Counted from the stretch's first letter, positions 6,309 to 14,519 are shown. The stretch: 15,504 bases of DNA from Bacillota bacterium (GCA_023387935.1 JAEWHG010000096.1:1-15504); one strand, 5' to 3'. The notes: generated by a model not told the origin, from the letters alone. A program made the numbers and translations.

Positions 6309-9300
6309 TTAAACTACTTTTATGTTTTCTTTCCCGAAAAAGCTAGTTAGTTTAGTTATTATATCTTTATTTAGGTCTATCCACAAGTTCCTATCAGCCT
6401 GCAATTTTTCCTTTGTGTCTTCAATATATATGATGATTGGTGTATTTCCACTGTAGTTTTTTAAGGTTGGCTTTATTTCTTCAATTAGATGCCACTCCAT
6501 TTTATTTGCAAGTTTAATAAATACTTTATTCCCATTTTTCTTTCCTAAAGATTCTAACTCATTCTCTGGTATTTTTATCAATGGATTGATTGTATTAACT
6601 AAAACCTTAGGCTGCTCATCTTCTTTAATATTTAATGTTCCCTCAATAACTACAAAACTTTCATCATGAACAAGGCTATTGAAGGTTTTTAATGTCCTAG
6701 GAAAAACTATACATTCTATAGTTCCGAATAAATCCTCTAAAACTATAAAAGCCATAAGCTGATTATTCCTTGTTATTTTAGTATTTACCTCTGCAATCAT
6801 TCCACCTACCACTATGGTTTGTCCGTCTCTTAATCTGGATTCTTCCAAATTATCCATAGCATCTAAAAGCTCATGACTATTTATAGAAGCAATTTGCTCT
6901 AGCTCTTTTTCGTATTCAGATAGAGGATGTCCACTAATGTAAAATCCCACTACCTCCTTTTCCATACTAAGTCTTACTTTTTCATTAAACTCTTTTATAT
7001 CCGGTAAGCTAATTTGATTTATTGAAGCATCAATTTCATCGTTTATTTGAAAAAGGTCTATCTGTCCATCTAGCTTTCTCTTTTTTTCTTGATTTATGCC
7101 ATCCATAATTGCTTCATAGCTAGAGATCAGCTGTGCACGATTTGCCCCCATATCATCAAATGCTCCACATTTAATCAAACTTTCCACAGCTCGTTTGTTC
7201 ATATCCTTAGATTCTACCCTTTGACAGAAATCTAAGAAATTAATAAATTCTCCAGATGCTTCTCTAACATTAACTAAACCATTGATCATTCCTATCCCTA
7301 CATTTTTTACAGCACCTAGAGCGAACCTTATGCTTCCTCCCTCAACTGTAAACTTACTAAAGCTCCTATTAATGCTTGGAGGTAATATTCCAATACCCTG
7401 TTTTTTACAATCCTGAATATACTGTACTACCTTAGATGTGTTCCCCATAACACTGGTCATAAGAGCCGCCATAAACTCTACCTTATAATAGCATTTCAAA
7501 TATGCTGTTTCATAGGCTAAAACTGCATATGCAGCTGCATGGGATTTATTAAAGGCGTAGTTCGCAAAATCAATCATTTCGTCATATATTATATTCGCGG
7601 CTTTCTCTGGAACACCATTTCGTATACATCCTGGAACTTCCACTTCGCCTTTTTCGTTTGTTATACCGAATATAAAGTTCTTTCTCTCTTCTTCCATTAC
7701 ATCCATTTTCTTTTTACTCATAGCTCTTCTTACAAGGTCCGATCTACCATAGCTATAGCCTGCTAGCTCTCTTACGATCTGCATTACCTGTTCTTGATAT
7801 ACCATACAACCATAGGTAACATTCAATATAGGCTCTAGGCTTTCATGTATATATTTAATCTTTTTAGGATTATTTTTATTTTCTATATATTTAGGTATAG
7901 AATCCATTGGCCCTGGACGATAAAGAGAAATACCCGCAATAATATCCTCAAAAGAATTAGGCTTTAATTCCTTTAAAAACTGAATCATTCCAGCACTTTC
8001 AAGCTGAAATAGACCTAAGGTGTCTCCTCTACTAATTAAGTCGTATACCTTTGGATCCTCATAACTACAATCTGAAAAGTCTATTTTAATACCATGGTTC
8101 TTTTCAATAAGCTCTATAGCATCTTTAATTACGGTTAAAGTTCTAAGACCTAGGAAGTCCATTTTGAGGAGCCCAAGCTCTTCTAATGTTCCCATAGTAA
8201 ATTGAGTCGTACTATTCCCATCATGGACATATAAAGGAACGTGATCCTTCAACTGTTTTTTAGATATTACTACACCTGCTGCATGGGTAGATGCATGCCT
8301 TGGCATTCCTTCCAGCCTTTTTGCCATATCTATTAAATATTGACTTTGGCTATCTTCATCATATATTTTCTTTAACTCTGGATTCATATGAAGTGCTTTG
8401 TCTATTGTCATTCCTATGGCAAATGGGATTTGCTTCGCTATTTTATCTACTTCATTGTAGGGCATATTTATGACACGTCCAACATCTCTAATAGCAGCTC
8501 TTGCAGCCATGGTTCCAAATGTAATTATTTGTGCTACCTTATCTTCTCCATACTTCTGTTTTACGTAATCGATTACTTCCTCTCGTCTCTCGTAGCAAAA
8601 GTCTATATCGATATCTGGCATGGATACTCTTTCTGGATTTAAAAAACGTTCGAAAATAAGATTGTATTGAATTGGGTCAACATCCGTTATGCCTAAGGTA
8701 TAAGCAACAATGCTACCTGCTGCACTACCTCTACCCGGCCCTACTGGTATTTTATTATCCTTTGCATATTTAATAAAATCCCAAACGATAAGGAAATACT
8801 CAACGTACCCCATATTCTCAATAACAGAAAGTTCTTCCTTTAAACGGTTTTCTAACTCATCTGTTACTGGAGAATACCTTCTGTTTAGCCCTTCAAAGCA
8901 AAGCTTTCTTAAATAATCTGCCTTAGATATATCTTCCGATACCTGGTACTCTGGTAAATGAATCGTATTAAAATCAAAATCAAAATTACACTGCTCTGCG
9001 ATTTTTACAGTATTAGATATAGCTTCTGGAGCAAAATCAAAGAGCTTAATCATTTCTTCTGGCGCTTTTAAGTAAAACTCATCATTAGGAAACCGCATTC
9101 GTTCCTTATCTTCTATTAATTTTCCAGTTTGTATACAAAGTAAAATATCGTGGGCCTTTGCATCTTCTTTATTAATATAATGAGCATCGTTCGTAGCAAC
9201 TAGAGGTATTCCAGTTTCTTTGCTCAACTTTAATAGTTCTAAATTAACTTTCTTCTGTTCTGGCATATTGTGGTCTTGCAACTCTAAGTAAAAGCTATCT

Positions 9301-9806
9301 TCTTCAAACATAGCTTTAAGACGAAGCGCTAAGGTTTTAGCCTGTTCATATTGGTCTTGAAGTAAAAACTGCTGAATATCCCCTGCTAAACAAGCACTCA
9401 AGCAAATTATCCCACTACTGTATTTAGCAAGCTCATCGTAATCAATTCGTGGCTTATAATAAAAACCTTCCAAAAAACCATTCGATACTAGCTTTATTAT
9501 ATTTTGGTATCCTTCTTCATTTTTAGCTAATAGCACAAGATGCCCCTGATTTTTATCTCTTTGCGGATCTTTGTCCACCATTTTTCTAGGGGCAGTGTAT
9601 ACCTCACAGCCAATGATCGGCTTTATGCCTTTTTTCTTTGCCGCTTTATAAAAATCAACTACACCGAACATACTACCATGGTCTGTAATGGCTATTGCAT
9701 TCATTCCAAGTTCTTTTACCCTATCCATTGCTTTATTTATAACAGTAAATCCATCTAGAAGGCTGTATTCCGTATGGACATGTAAATGCACAAAGTTATT
9801 ACTCAT
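6309..9806 (-). CDS. dnaE: DNA polymerase III subunit alpha (DnaE)
   Basis: The 1165-aa protein is a full-length C-family replicative polymerase that extends primers with dNTPs. The N-terminal PHP domain starts VHLHVHTEYSLLDG and keeps its metal-ligand motifs (ITDHGSMFG, IIGCEVY, TNDAHY), so a metal-binding PHP site is likely intact. The palm has GPGRGSAAGSIVAY and MPDIDIDF with catalytic D398 and D400; the third acid is D550 in KMDFLGL. YGCMVYQEQVMQI and FNKSHAAAYAVLAYETAYLK belong to the fingers. An OB fold is at about 990-1065 (IVVGGMIAEVNTKITRN). Firmicutes usually also have PolC; whether this cell does cannot be seen. The ATG is preceded by GAGGTG (complement of 9813-9820) and the promoter lies at 9881-9909. 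An IS element sits directly upstream of that promoter. Confidence 0.97.
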   Translation of the reverse strand: MSNNFVHLHVHTEYSLLDGFTVINKAMDRVKELGMNAIAITDHGSMFGVVDFYKAAKKKGIKPIIGCEVYTAPRKMVDKDPQRDKNQGHLVLLAKNEEGYQNIIKLVSNGFLEGFYYKPRIDYDELAKYSSGIICLSACLAGDIQQFLLQDQYEQAKTLALRLKAMFEEDSFYLELQDHNMPEQKKVNLELLKLSKETGIPLVATNDAHYINKEDAKAHDILLCIQTGKLIEDKERMRFPNDEFYLKAPEEMIKLFDFAPEAISNTVKIAEQCNFDFDFNTIHLPEYQVSEDISKADYLRKLCFEGLNRRYSPVTDELENRLKEELSVIENMGYVEYFLIVWDFIKYAKDNKIPVGPGRGSAAGSIVAYTLGITDVDPIQYNLIFERFLNPERVSMPDIDIDFCYERREEVIDYVKQKYGEDKVAQIITFGTMAARAAIRDVGRVINMPYNEVDKIAKQIPFAIGMTIDKALHMNPELKKIYDEDSQSQYLIDMAKRLEGMPRHASTHAAGVVISKKQLKDHVPLYVHDGNSTTQFTMGTLEELGLLKMDFLGLRTLTVIKDAIELIEKNHGIKIDFSDCSYEDPKVYDLISRGDTLGLFQLESAGMIQFLKELKPNSFEDIIAGISLYRPGPMDSIPKYIENKNNPKKIKYIHESLEPILNVTYGCMVYQEQVMQIVRELAGYSYGRSDLVRRAMSKKKMDVMEEERKNFIFGITNEKGEVEVPGCIRNGVPEKAANIIYDEMIDFANYAFNKSHAAAYAVLAYETAYLKCYYKVEFMAALMTSVMGNTSKVVQYIQDCKKQGIGILPPSINRSFSKFTVEGGSIRFALGAVKNVGIGMINGLVNVREASGEFINFLDFCQRVESKDMNKRAVESLIKCGAFDDMGANRAQLISSYEAIMDGINQEKKRKLDGQIDLFQINDEIDASINQISLPDIKEFNEKVRLSMEKEVVGFYISGHPLSEYEKELEQIASINSHELLDAMDNLEESRLRDGQTIVVGGMIAEVNTKITRNNQLMAFIVLEDLFGTIECIVFPRTLKTFNSLVHDESFVVIEGTLNIKEDEQPKVLVNTINPLIKIPENELESLGKKNGNKVFIKLANKMEWHLIEEIKPTLKNYSGNTPIIIYIEDTKEKLQADRNLWIDLNKDIITKLTSFFGKENIKVV

Positions 9807-9880
9807 TTTTATTTCACCTCAGTTCTTATAAAAACCTAAACAATCTATAGTTTATATTTAAATTATATTGCATTAATTTT

Positions 9881-9909
9881 ATTATAATAGATTATATGGT
9901 AACTTACAA
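9881..9909 (-). promoter_or_regulatory. dnaE promoter
   Basis: On the minus strand TTGTAA (complement of 9904-9909), a 17-base spacer and a perfect TATAAT (complement of 9881-9886) lie 75 bases before the dnaE ATG. The IS end begins 19 bases upstream of the -35 box, so the core promoter was left intact but any upstream control DNA was separated from it. Confidence 0.6.
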
Positions 9910-9927
9910 AGAAAAACAGGAGCTATC

Positions 9928-9953
9928 TGATATGATACTTCCAAAGTAGACAG
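9928..9953 (+). repeat. Left terminal inverted repeat of the IS
   Basis: The repeat runs from TGATATGATACTTCC to AAAGTAGACAG. Aligned to the right end it matches at 18 of 26 positions: TGA and TGA blocks outside, and AAGTAGACAG inside. It follows the ATC target copy at 9925-9927. Confidence 0.85.
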
Positions 9954-9985
9954 TCTAATTAATTAAAATTAGATTATCTACTTGG
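9941..9985 (+). promoter_or_regulatory. Hairpin that can cover the orfA ribosome binding site
   Basis: CCAAAGTAGACAGTCTAATT (9941-9960) is nearly complementary to 9966-9985, with a 5-base loop. The right arm runs into the GGAGG at 9984-9988 that serves the ATG at 9997. Read-through RNA entering the IS from outside would fold here and hide the ribosome binding site; RNA starting inside the arm would not. This is a known protection strategy of insertion sequences; for this element it is inferred. Confidence 0.55.
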
Positions 9986-9996
9986 AGGTATTTTTT

Positions 9997-10701
9997 ATGG
10001 GAAGAAAAGCGAAGTATAGTAAAGAAATAAAAATTAAAGCTTGTAAGGATTATGAGAAAGGTCATATTAGTCTTCAAGGAATTGCTGATGAAATTGGAAC
10101 TACAAATGAAGTTGTGCGTCAATGGTATCTAAGATATAAAGAACACGGACCTAATGCTTTTGATTCATCAAGTAGAAACCAATCATATAGTAAGGAGTTT
10201 AAGCTGTCAGTAGTAGAAGAATATACTTCAGGTAAATATTCAATGCCTGACTTAGCAGCTAAATATAATATTGCTTATTCCGTTGTAAGAAGATGGATTA
10301 ATGAATGGTATAATGGTATAGATATAAAAGATTATGATCCTAAAGGAGATGTCTATACTATGAAATCTAGAAAGACTACATTTGAAGAGAGATTAGAAAT
10401 AGTTAGGTGGGTTATTGAAAATAATATGAGCTACAAAGATGCAGCTGATATGTTTTCAATTACCTATGCACTAGTATACAAATGGACAAGGGCATATATA
10501 GACAAAGGACCTGAAGCACTAAAATATCAAAAGCGTGGACCAAAGACAAAATCTGAAGTTGATGAAAATAATTTAACAGAAATAGACAAACTAAAGCTAG
10601 AGCTAGAAAAAGAGAAAGCATTAAGAAAAAGAAGAGAATTTGAGCTTGAAGTTCTTAAAAAAAAAGAAGAATTCGAACGACAACTTCGCTCTCGAAAGTA
10701 A
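9997..10701 (+). CDS. IS3-family transposase OrfA with three HTH modules
   Basis: The 234-aa OrfA binds the IS ends and is the front part of the OrfAB transposase. I start it at the ATG 9997, eight bases after GGAGG; the frame is open slightly further upstream through the ribosome binding site. Three related helix-turn-helix modules can be seen: about residues 5-50 (SKEIKIKACKDYEKGHISLQ...VVRQWYLRYK), 62-105 (SKEFKLSVVEEYTSGKYSMP...VVRRWINEWY) and 128-172 (TFEERLEIVRWVIENNMSYK...VYKWTRAYI). IS150-type OrfA normally has two. A charged leucine-zipper-like coiled coil (about 195-225) follows, used for multimerisation. The gene ends just after the A9 run at 10657-10665, where a -1 frameshift would fuse it to OrfB. 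Confidence 0.9.
   Translation: MGRKAKYSKEIKIKACKDYEKGHISLQGIADEIGTTNEVVRQWYLRYKEHGPNAFDSSSRNQSYSKEFKLSVVEEYTSGKYSMPDLAAKYNIAYSVVRRWINEWYNGIDIKDYDPKGDVYTMKSRKTTFEERLEIVRWVIENNMSYKDAADMFSITYALVYKWTRAYIDKGPEALKYQKRGPKTKSEVDENNLTEIDKLKLELEKEKALRKRREFELEVLKKKEEFERQLRSRK
10657..10665 (+). promoter_or_regulatory. Programmed -1 frameshift site (A9 run)
   Basis: Nine A residues are read as AAA AAA AAA in the orfA frame, and the orfB frame is open from 10659 (a TAA in that frame ends at 10658). Slipping back one base on A AAA AAA G yields a 527-aa OrfAB protein. A small hairpin, TTCGA (10672-10676) with TCGAA (10692-10696), lies just downstream and could stimulate pausing. Confidence 0.75.
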
Positions 10702-11579
10702 GACAAGAAGCGGAATACAAAACAATAGATAATTTTAAAGAAAAAGGCTATTCAGTAATCATGCTATGTGAAGTTTTAGATGTTTCAAGAAGTGGGTACT
10801 ACAAACATAAAAATAGGATAAAACCTGAAAAAGAAAAGCAAGATGAGCTACTATGTTCATTAATTAATGAATATCATTCAACATTTGATGGAATTTTAGG
10901 GTATAGAAGAATGACCATGTTCATTAATAAACTAAATCATAAGTCATTCTCAGAAGGATATATACATAGACTTATGAATGTTTTGGGTATTACGGCTAGA
11001 ATTAGAAGAAAGAAAGTTAATCGTATCAGGGTAAAGCCAGAGTATACAAAGGAAAATATTTTATCAAGGGATTTTAGTGCTAATGCCCCTAATGAGAAAT
11101 GGCTTACAGATGTAACTGAATTCTCAATTCCTGGAGATAGTAGAAAGCTGTATTTAAGTCCAATTATGGATCTTTATGATAATAGTATTATTGAATATGA
11201 ACTCTCCTTTAAGAACAATAATCATCTTGTATTTAGCATGTTTGATAAAGTAATACAAAAATATCCTGATGCTAAACCCATATTTCACAGTGATAGAGGG
11301 TTTCAATATACAGGGAATATCTTTAAAAGTAAGATTGAAAAAGCTGGCATGACTCAAAGTATGTCTAGAGTTGGAAAATGTATTGATAATGGCCCTATGG
11401 AAGGATTTTTTGGTACTTTAAAAGCTGAAATGTTTTACGGAAAAAAGTTCAGAACACTTGAAGAATTAAGAGGAAAAATAGTTGAATATATTATATTTTA
11501 CAACGAAAAAAGATTTCAAAAAAGACTGAGATGCATGGCTCCTTTAGAATATCGAAACCATGCATCCAAATGTGCATAA
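10659..11579 (+). CDS. IS3-family transposase OrfB (DDE integrase core), made as OrfAB fusion
   Basis: The frame is open from 10659; the first ATG is at 10761, but conserved OrfB sequence (VRQEAEYKTIDNFKEKGYSV then IMLCEVLDVSRSGYYKHKNR) already precedes and spans it, so the functional product is the frameshift fusion with OrfA. The HTH_21-like linker (ILGYRRMTMFINK) leads to the retroviral-integrase-type core. Its DDE residues are D in NEKWLTDVTEF, D in IFHSDRGFQYTG and E in NGPMEGFFGTLKAE, with exactly 35 residues between the second D and the E, the hallmark D-35-E of IS3. The family moves by copy-out/paste-in through a circular intermediate. It ends at TAA, 18 bases before the right inverted repeat. 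No truncation is visible. Confidence 0.92.
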   Translation, partial: KKRRIRTTTSLSKVRQEAEYKTIDNFKEKGYSVIMLCEVLDVSRSGYYKHKNRIKPEKEKQDELLCSLINEYHSTFDGILGYRRMTMFINKLNHKSFSEGYIHRLMNVLGITARIRRKKVNRIRVKPEYTKENILSRDFSANAPNEKWLTDVTEFSIPGDSRKLYLSPIMDLYDNSIIEYELSFKNNNHLVFSMFDKVIQKYPDAKPIFHSDRGFQYTGNIFKSKIEKAGMTQSMSRVGKCIDNGPMEGFFGTLKAEMFYGKKFRTLEELRGKIVEYIIFYNEKRFQKRLRCMAPLEYRNHASKCA

Positions 11580-11597
11580 AATTTTTAATTAAATTAC

Positions 11598-11623
11598 CTG
11601 TCTACTTGACAAAGGTCAGTTCA
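11598..11623 (+). repeat. Right terminal inverted repeat of the IS
   Basis: The repeat runs from CTGTCTACTT to GGTCAGTTCA and is the partner of 9928-9953. It is followed directly by the second ATC target copy at 11624-11626. Confidence 0.85.
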
Positions 11624-11647
11624 ATCCGTAGTATTCATCCAATTAAG

Positions 11648-11694
11648 ACAGCGAAGATAGTCGGATAAGAAGGTCTGACTATCTTCGCTGTTTT
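11648..11694 (+). terminator. Orphan 15-bp hairpin with T run, rightward terminator-like
   Basis: ACAGCGAAGATAGTC (11648-11662) and GACTATCTTCGCTGT (11677-11691) are perfectly complementary with a 14-base loop, and TTTATATTATAC follows on the plus strand. No rightward host gene ends before it; the only plus-strand gene upstream is in the IS, which arrived later. Read leftward the same stem could end the MFS transcript, but there it has no T run. Confidence 0.6.
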
Positions 11695-11800
11695 ATATTA
11701 TACTTTTAGAATAAAGGAAATGATGATATGGGACAGTACATCGTTGAACGGTATTATAACAAAATTTGTGAATAAATGCAAAAGGGCGACCTTATCTGTA

Positions 11801-13050
11801 TCAATGGACTTGTATTGACTCGTTGCTATAATTAAATATTCTTTTGGAGAATAATGCAATCATACAGGATATAGCAATGGAACCAAAAATAATTATATAC
11901 TGAGACGATGTAAAGTAATCAAATAAAAAGCCATACATCGCTTGCCAAGTGGCTGTGAGCACATAGATAAAGCCATCACACTCGCTATAACTTTCCCGGT
12001 GAGATTTGTAGGGGTTTCGCCCTGTATAAAAGTAAGCATTTGAATAGTAATCATAGTTGCAACACCCATAATTACAAAGTTGCTTGCAACAATAATAGAG
12101 TAGCTGACCATTTGCGGCAAATTCAGAAAGAGGGCAAGACTAACAGGCAACAACGAAATTGCCGCAATCAATAATAGTAACGGCACTTTTTTTATGGAAA
12201 ACTTTTTGGAAAACACGCCCACCATAATTCCACCAATTAGTCCTCCTAAAGCCAGTATACCTTGAGATAAACCATATAACACATCTGATAGGCCTAATGT
12301 CTGTGTAATTAGTACAGGCATTGCAATGATAATAAGAGAACTTAAAAATAGATTAATCAAACATATAACTAGAATGCTTTTTAGAATAATTGGTTTATCG
12401 TGCTTCATAAAAGAAAAACTTTCTTTTGCATCGTCTTTCATCATAGTAAAAACATGCTGGTTTCCTGTAACTTTTTGATGCGGAATACAAATGAAGATTT
12501 CCATGACTGCTGAAAATAAAAAGCAACCTGCACCAATAATAATAATCGGATTAATCCCATAAGCACCAAACAAAACGCCACCCAAAGTAGGAGCTACCAA
12601 TCCTGAAAGTGCATTGACCTGATTGATAATCGCATTGCTTTGTAAAAGATGGGTTTTATCTTGCAAAAGTGGAATGCTTGCCTGTACAGCAGGCTGATAA
12701 GCACCCTGAATGCCATATAAAACCATAAGAACAACAATAAGCAATGCGACTAAATCTACCTTTCCAAGCAGTAAAATAAGAGCGATCATAAGCAAAGCTG
12801 TAGAAAAATCAAGCACTACCATAATATTTCGTTTGTTTGCCCTGTCTGCAATCATTCCGCCAATTGGCATCAAAATAATCATGGATAAAAAAGAAAGTGC
12901 AGTAACAACTCCAAAGAGTGTTGATGATCCTGTTTGTTTTAGTAAATACAAAGGTAGCGCAAAGCGTATGATGCCATTACCAAACAACGAGATAATTTGT
13001 CCAATCACTACAAGAGTAAAATCCTTAGAAAATAGTTTTGATTTATTCAT
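11801..13050 (-). pseudogene. MFS efflux transporter, frameshifted near the C-terminus
   Basis: The protein belongs to the major facilitator superfamily, of the macrolide-efflux/multidrug type. It opens with MNKSKLFSKDFTLVVIGQII, has motif-A-like GGMIADRANKRNIMV at about residues 64-78 and a dozen predicted membrane helices. The uninterrupted frame stops at 11893 after 385 codons, ending CSQPLGKRCMAFYL...LSI. In another frame the sequence continues as AMYGFLFDYFTSSQYIIIFG, then SIAISCMIALFSKRIF, stopping at 11801. Adding one C after GGC (near 11943-11946) restores SQPLGQAMYG and a 416-aa protein with its last helix, so one base has been lost. The start ATG lies one base after the stop of the membrane-protein gene, and the ribosome binding site GGAGGC is inside that gene, so the two are translationally coupled. 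Residual function cannot be excluded. Confidence 0.85.
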
Positions 13051-13051
13051 G

Positions 13052-13780
13052 TTAGAGTGCCTCCATTCTATTCACCTTTGCAAGAATTCCTGCTAAAAGC
13101 AGCATAGCAATAGCAAAAATAATTCCAAAAGCAATCAAAAATATGAAAAATGCTTTGTCTGGAAACAAAGTAATGATATTCCCAAACGGCATAATCAATA
13201 TAACTGATGTGACTACTGTTGCAATCAGCGAACCTTTCCAAAGCCCTATACGCAATGCGATCAGTCCAACCGAAGCTGCAAGCAAAGACGAAATTGTTGC
13301 AGTTTTTACAAGCAGTGAAAAATCCAATTGTGTAAAAGGCTTAGGCATCAAATGAAACAAATTAGAAACTGTTGCAAAAATACCGAGTGAACTTAAAGTA
13401 CATAAAAGCATCATAACTACCGTGAAAAAAAATACCAAACCACATTTTACACATAATATTCTTTTCCGACTTTGTGGATAAGATAGCAATAAGATACTGC
13501 GCTTACCCGTGTATTCTACTACAGATATTTTTGCGTGCATGATTGCCCCAAAAACTGCAAATATAGAAAAGGATACAGTTGTATTTAAGTAGATAAAAAA
13601 ATTCCATTTTGTAAACATTTGTATATCAGGCGTGGGCACTCTATAAGTTGGTGTTTCCATCTTAGGAATAAAATAGGTCAAAAATGCAAAACCAAGCAAA
13701 GTTAAAAAAATATAGCCCGATGCCATAATAAAAGATCTTATTTTGTTCTTTTTCAGTTCCAATGCAACTAATTTCATCAT
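13052..13780 (-). CDS. ABC-2 type transporter membrane protein
   Basis: The 242-aa protein starts MMKLVALELKKNKIRSFIMA, the usual short amphipathic cytosolic start of ABC-2/BcrB-like permeases, followed by about six hydrophobic segments (around residues 17-38, 64-86, 112-137, 152-175, 180-200 and 210-233). A loop HAKISVVEYTGKRSILLLSY with PQSRKRILCVK matches the conserved cytosolic element of this class, thought to contact the ATPase. Its start overlaps the ATPase stop by the sequence ATGA, so it is its obligate partner. Such pairs export peptides, lantibiotics or bacitracin-like drugs, or give self-immunity; the substrate here is unknown. The gene is read together with the MFS gene that follows it by one base. 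Confidence 0.85.
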   Translation of the reverse strand: MMKLVALELKKNKIRSFIMASGYIFLTLLGFAFLTYFIPKMETPTYRVPTPDIQMFTKWNFFIYLNTTVSFSIFAVFGAIMHAKISVVEYTGKRSILLLSYPQSRKRILCVKCGLVFFFTVVMMLLCTLSSLGIFATVSNLFHLMPKPFTQLDFSLLVKTATISSLLAASVGLIALRIGLWKGSLIATVVTSVILIMPFGNIITLFPDKAFFIFLIAFGIIFAIAMLLLAGILAKVNRMEAL

Positions 13781-14502
13781 ATTATTTTTCCTACTTGCAT
13801 AATACTTATCACATAATCTTCGAGTTTTTCACCATAAGTTCCTTTTGCTTCATCGACCTCAAATATCTCAACGATATTTCCATTTTTTATTACAGCTATT
13901 CTGTCGGCTGTTGAAACAACCTCGCTCAAAATGTGGCTAGATAGCAATATCGTTATACCGTCTGCTTTTAGGAAAAGCAAAAGTTCTCTGATTTCCTTTA
14001 TAGCAATGGGATCAAGTCCATTGATTGGCTCATCCAACAACAATATTTTAGGCTTATGAATGATGCTTCGAGCAATCGCTAAACGCTGACGCATACCAAG
14101 AGAAAATTTTGATACAGGTTTTTCACCGACTTTCGATAATCCTACTTGATTTAAAATAAGGTCAATGTCACCCTGTGAATTCATATAAGCCAAATGAATT
14201 TTAAGATTTTCCTTTGCAGAAAGATGTTCATAAAAAAATGGTGTTTCGATAAGAAGTCCAATCTGTGAAAGTATCTCTAATCGAAAGTTCCACACATTTT
14301 TCTCAAGAATCATTGCTTCACCTTCGGTGGGTTCCAAAAGCCCTGCTATTAGTTTTAAAAGTGTTGTTTTTCCTGCTCCATTCTCACCAAGAATAGCCAA
14401 TATTTCTCCCTTTCCGACTGCTAGGTTAATTCTGTTTAAAATTTGTTTTTTATCAAATTCTTTGCATATCGCATTGGTTTTGATTGTGATTTCTTTGCTC
14501 AT
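13777..14502 (-). CDS. ABC transporter ATP-binding protein (BcrA/lantibiotic-export type)
   Basis: The 241-aa ATPase powers the adjacent ABC-2 membrane protein. Motifs in order: Walker A GENGAGKTT (about 39-47), Q-loop region IGLLIETPFFYEHLSAKENL (about 81-100, the ET-P-FYE-LSAKENL form usual in BcrA-like exporters), signature FSLGMRQRLAIARS, Walker B ILLLDEP with D-loop NGLDP, and switch histidine in LLSSHILSE. All key residues are present and the length is normal for this class, with a short C-terminal extension. The ATG is preceded by AGGAGGA (complement of 14508-14514). Its upstream region holds a TetR operator-like site (14525-14541), so it is probably controlled by the TetR protein encoded just upstream. 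Confidence 0.93.
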   Translation of the reverse strand: MSKEITIKTNAICKEFDKKQILNRINLAVGKGEILAILGENGAGKTTLLKLIAGLLEPTEGEAMILEKNVWNFRLEILSQIGLLIETPFFYEHLSAKENLKIHLAYMNSQGDIDLILNQVGLSKVGEKPVSKFSLGMRQRLAIARSIIHKPKILLLDEPINGLDPIAIKEIRELLLFLKADGITILLSSHILSEVVSTADRIAVIKNGNIVEIFEVDEAKGTYGEKLEDYVISIMQVGKII

Positions 14503-14519
14503 TTTTATCCTCCTAAAAT

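Larger units (their letters stand above)
9928..11623 (+). mobile_element. Complete IS3-family (IS150-like) insertion sequence
   Basis: The 1696-bp element is bounded by 26-base imperfect inverted repeats (18 of 26 positions match, with AAGTAGACAG identical at the inner side) that start TGA and end TCA. It is flanked by a direct ATC repeat (9925-9927 and 11624-11626), a 3-bp target duplication as is usual for this family. It holds orfA and orfB in the -1 relation, a DDE transposase and a slippery A run, so it looks intact and potentially active. It is longer than IS150 (about 1.4 kb) because OrfA carries an extra HTH module. It is inserted just upstream of the dnaE promoter, with its genes pointing away from dnaE. 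Confidence 0.92.

Noticed and set aside
7539..9758. Several plus-strand open frames of 60-84 codons inside dnaE.
   Set aside because: They are antisense shadows of the strong dnaE coding frame, with no ribosome binding sites or recognisable domains.
9896..11670. A 22-codon plus-strand frame appears across the junction if the IS is removed (MVTYKEKQEL...RQRR).
   Set aside because: It starts next to the dnaE -10 box, has no ribosome binding site and is short enough to be chance.
11728..11835. Plus-strand short frames MGQYIVERYYNKICE-stop and MQKGDLICINGLVLTRCYN-stop in direct succession.
   Set aside because: They look protein-like, but the second overlaps the restored 3' end of the MFS gene on the other strand, and both are very short with no homology I recognise.
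12710..13096. A 128-codon plus-strand frame opposite the MFS and ABC-2 genes.
   Set aside because: It is antisense to clear membrane-protein coding sequence and is low-complexity in nature.
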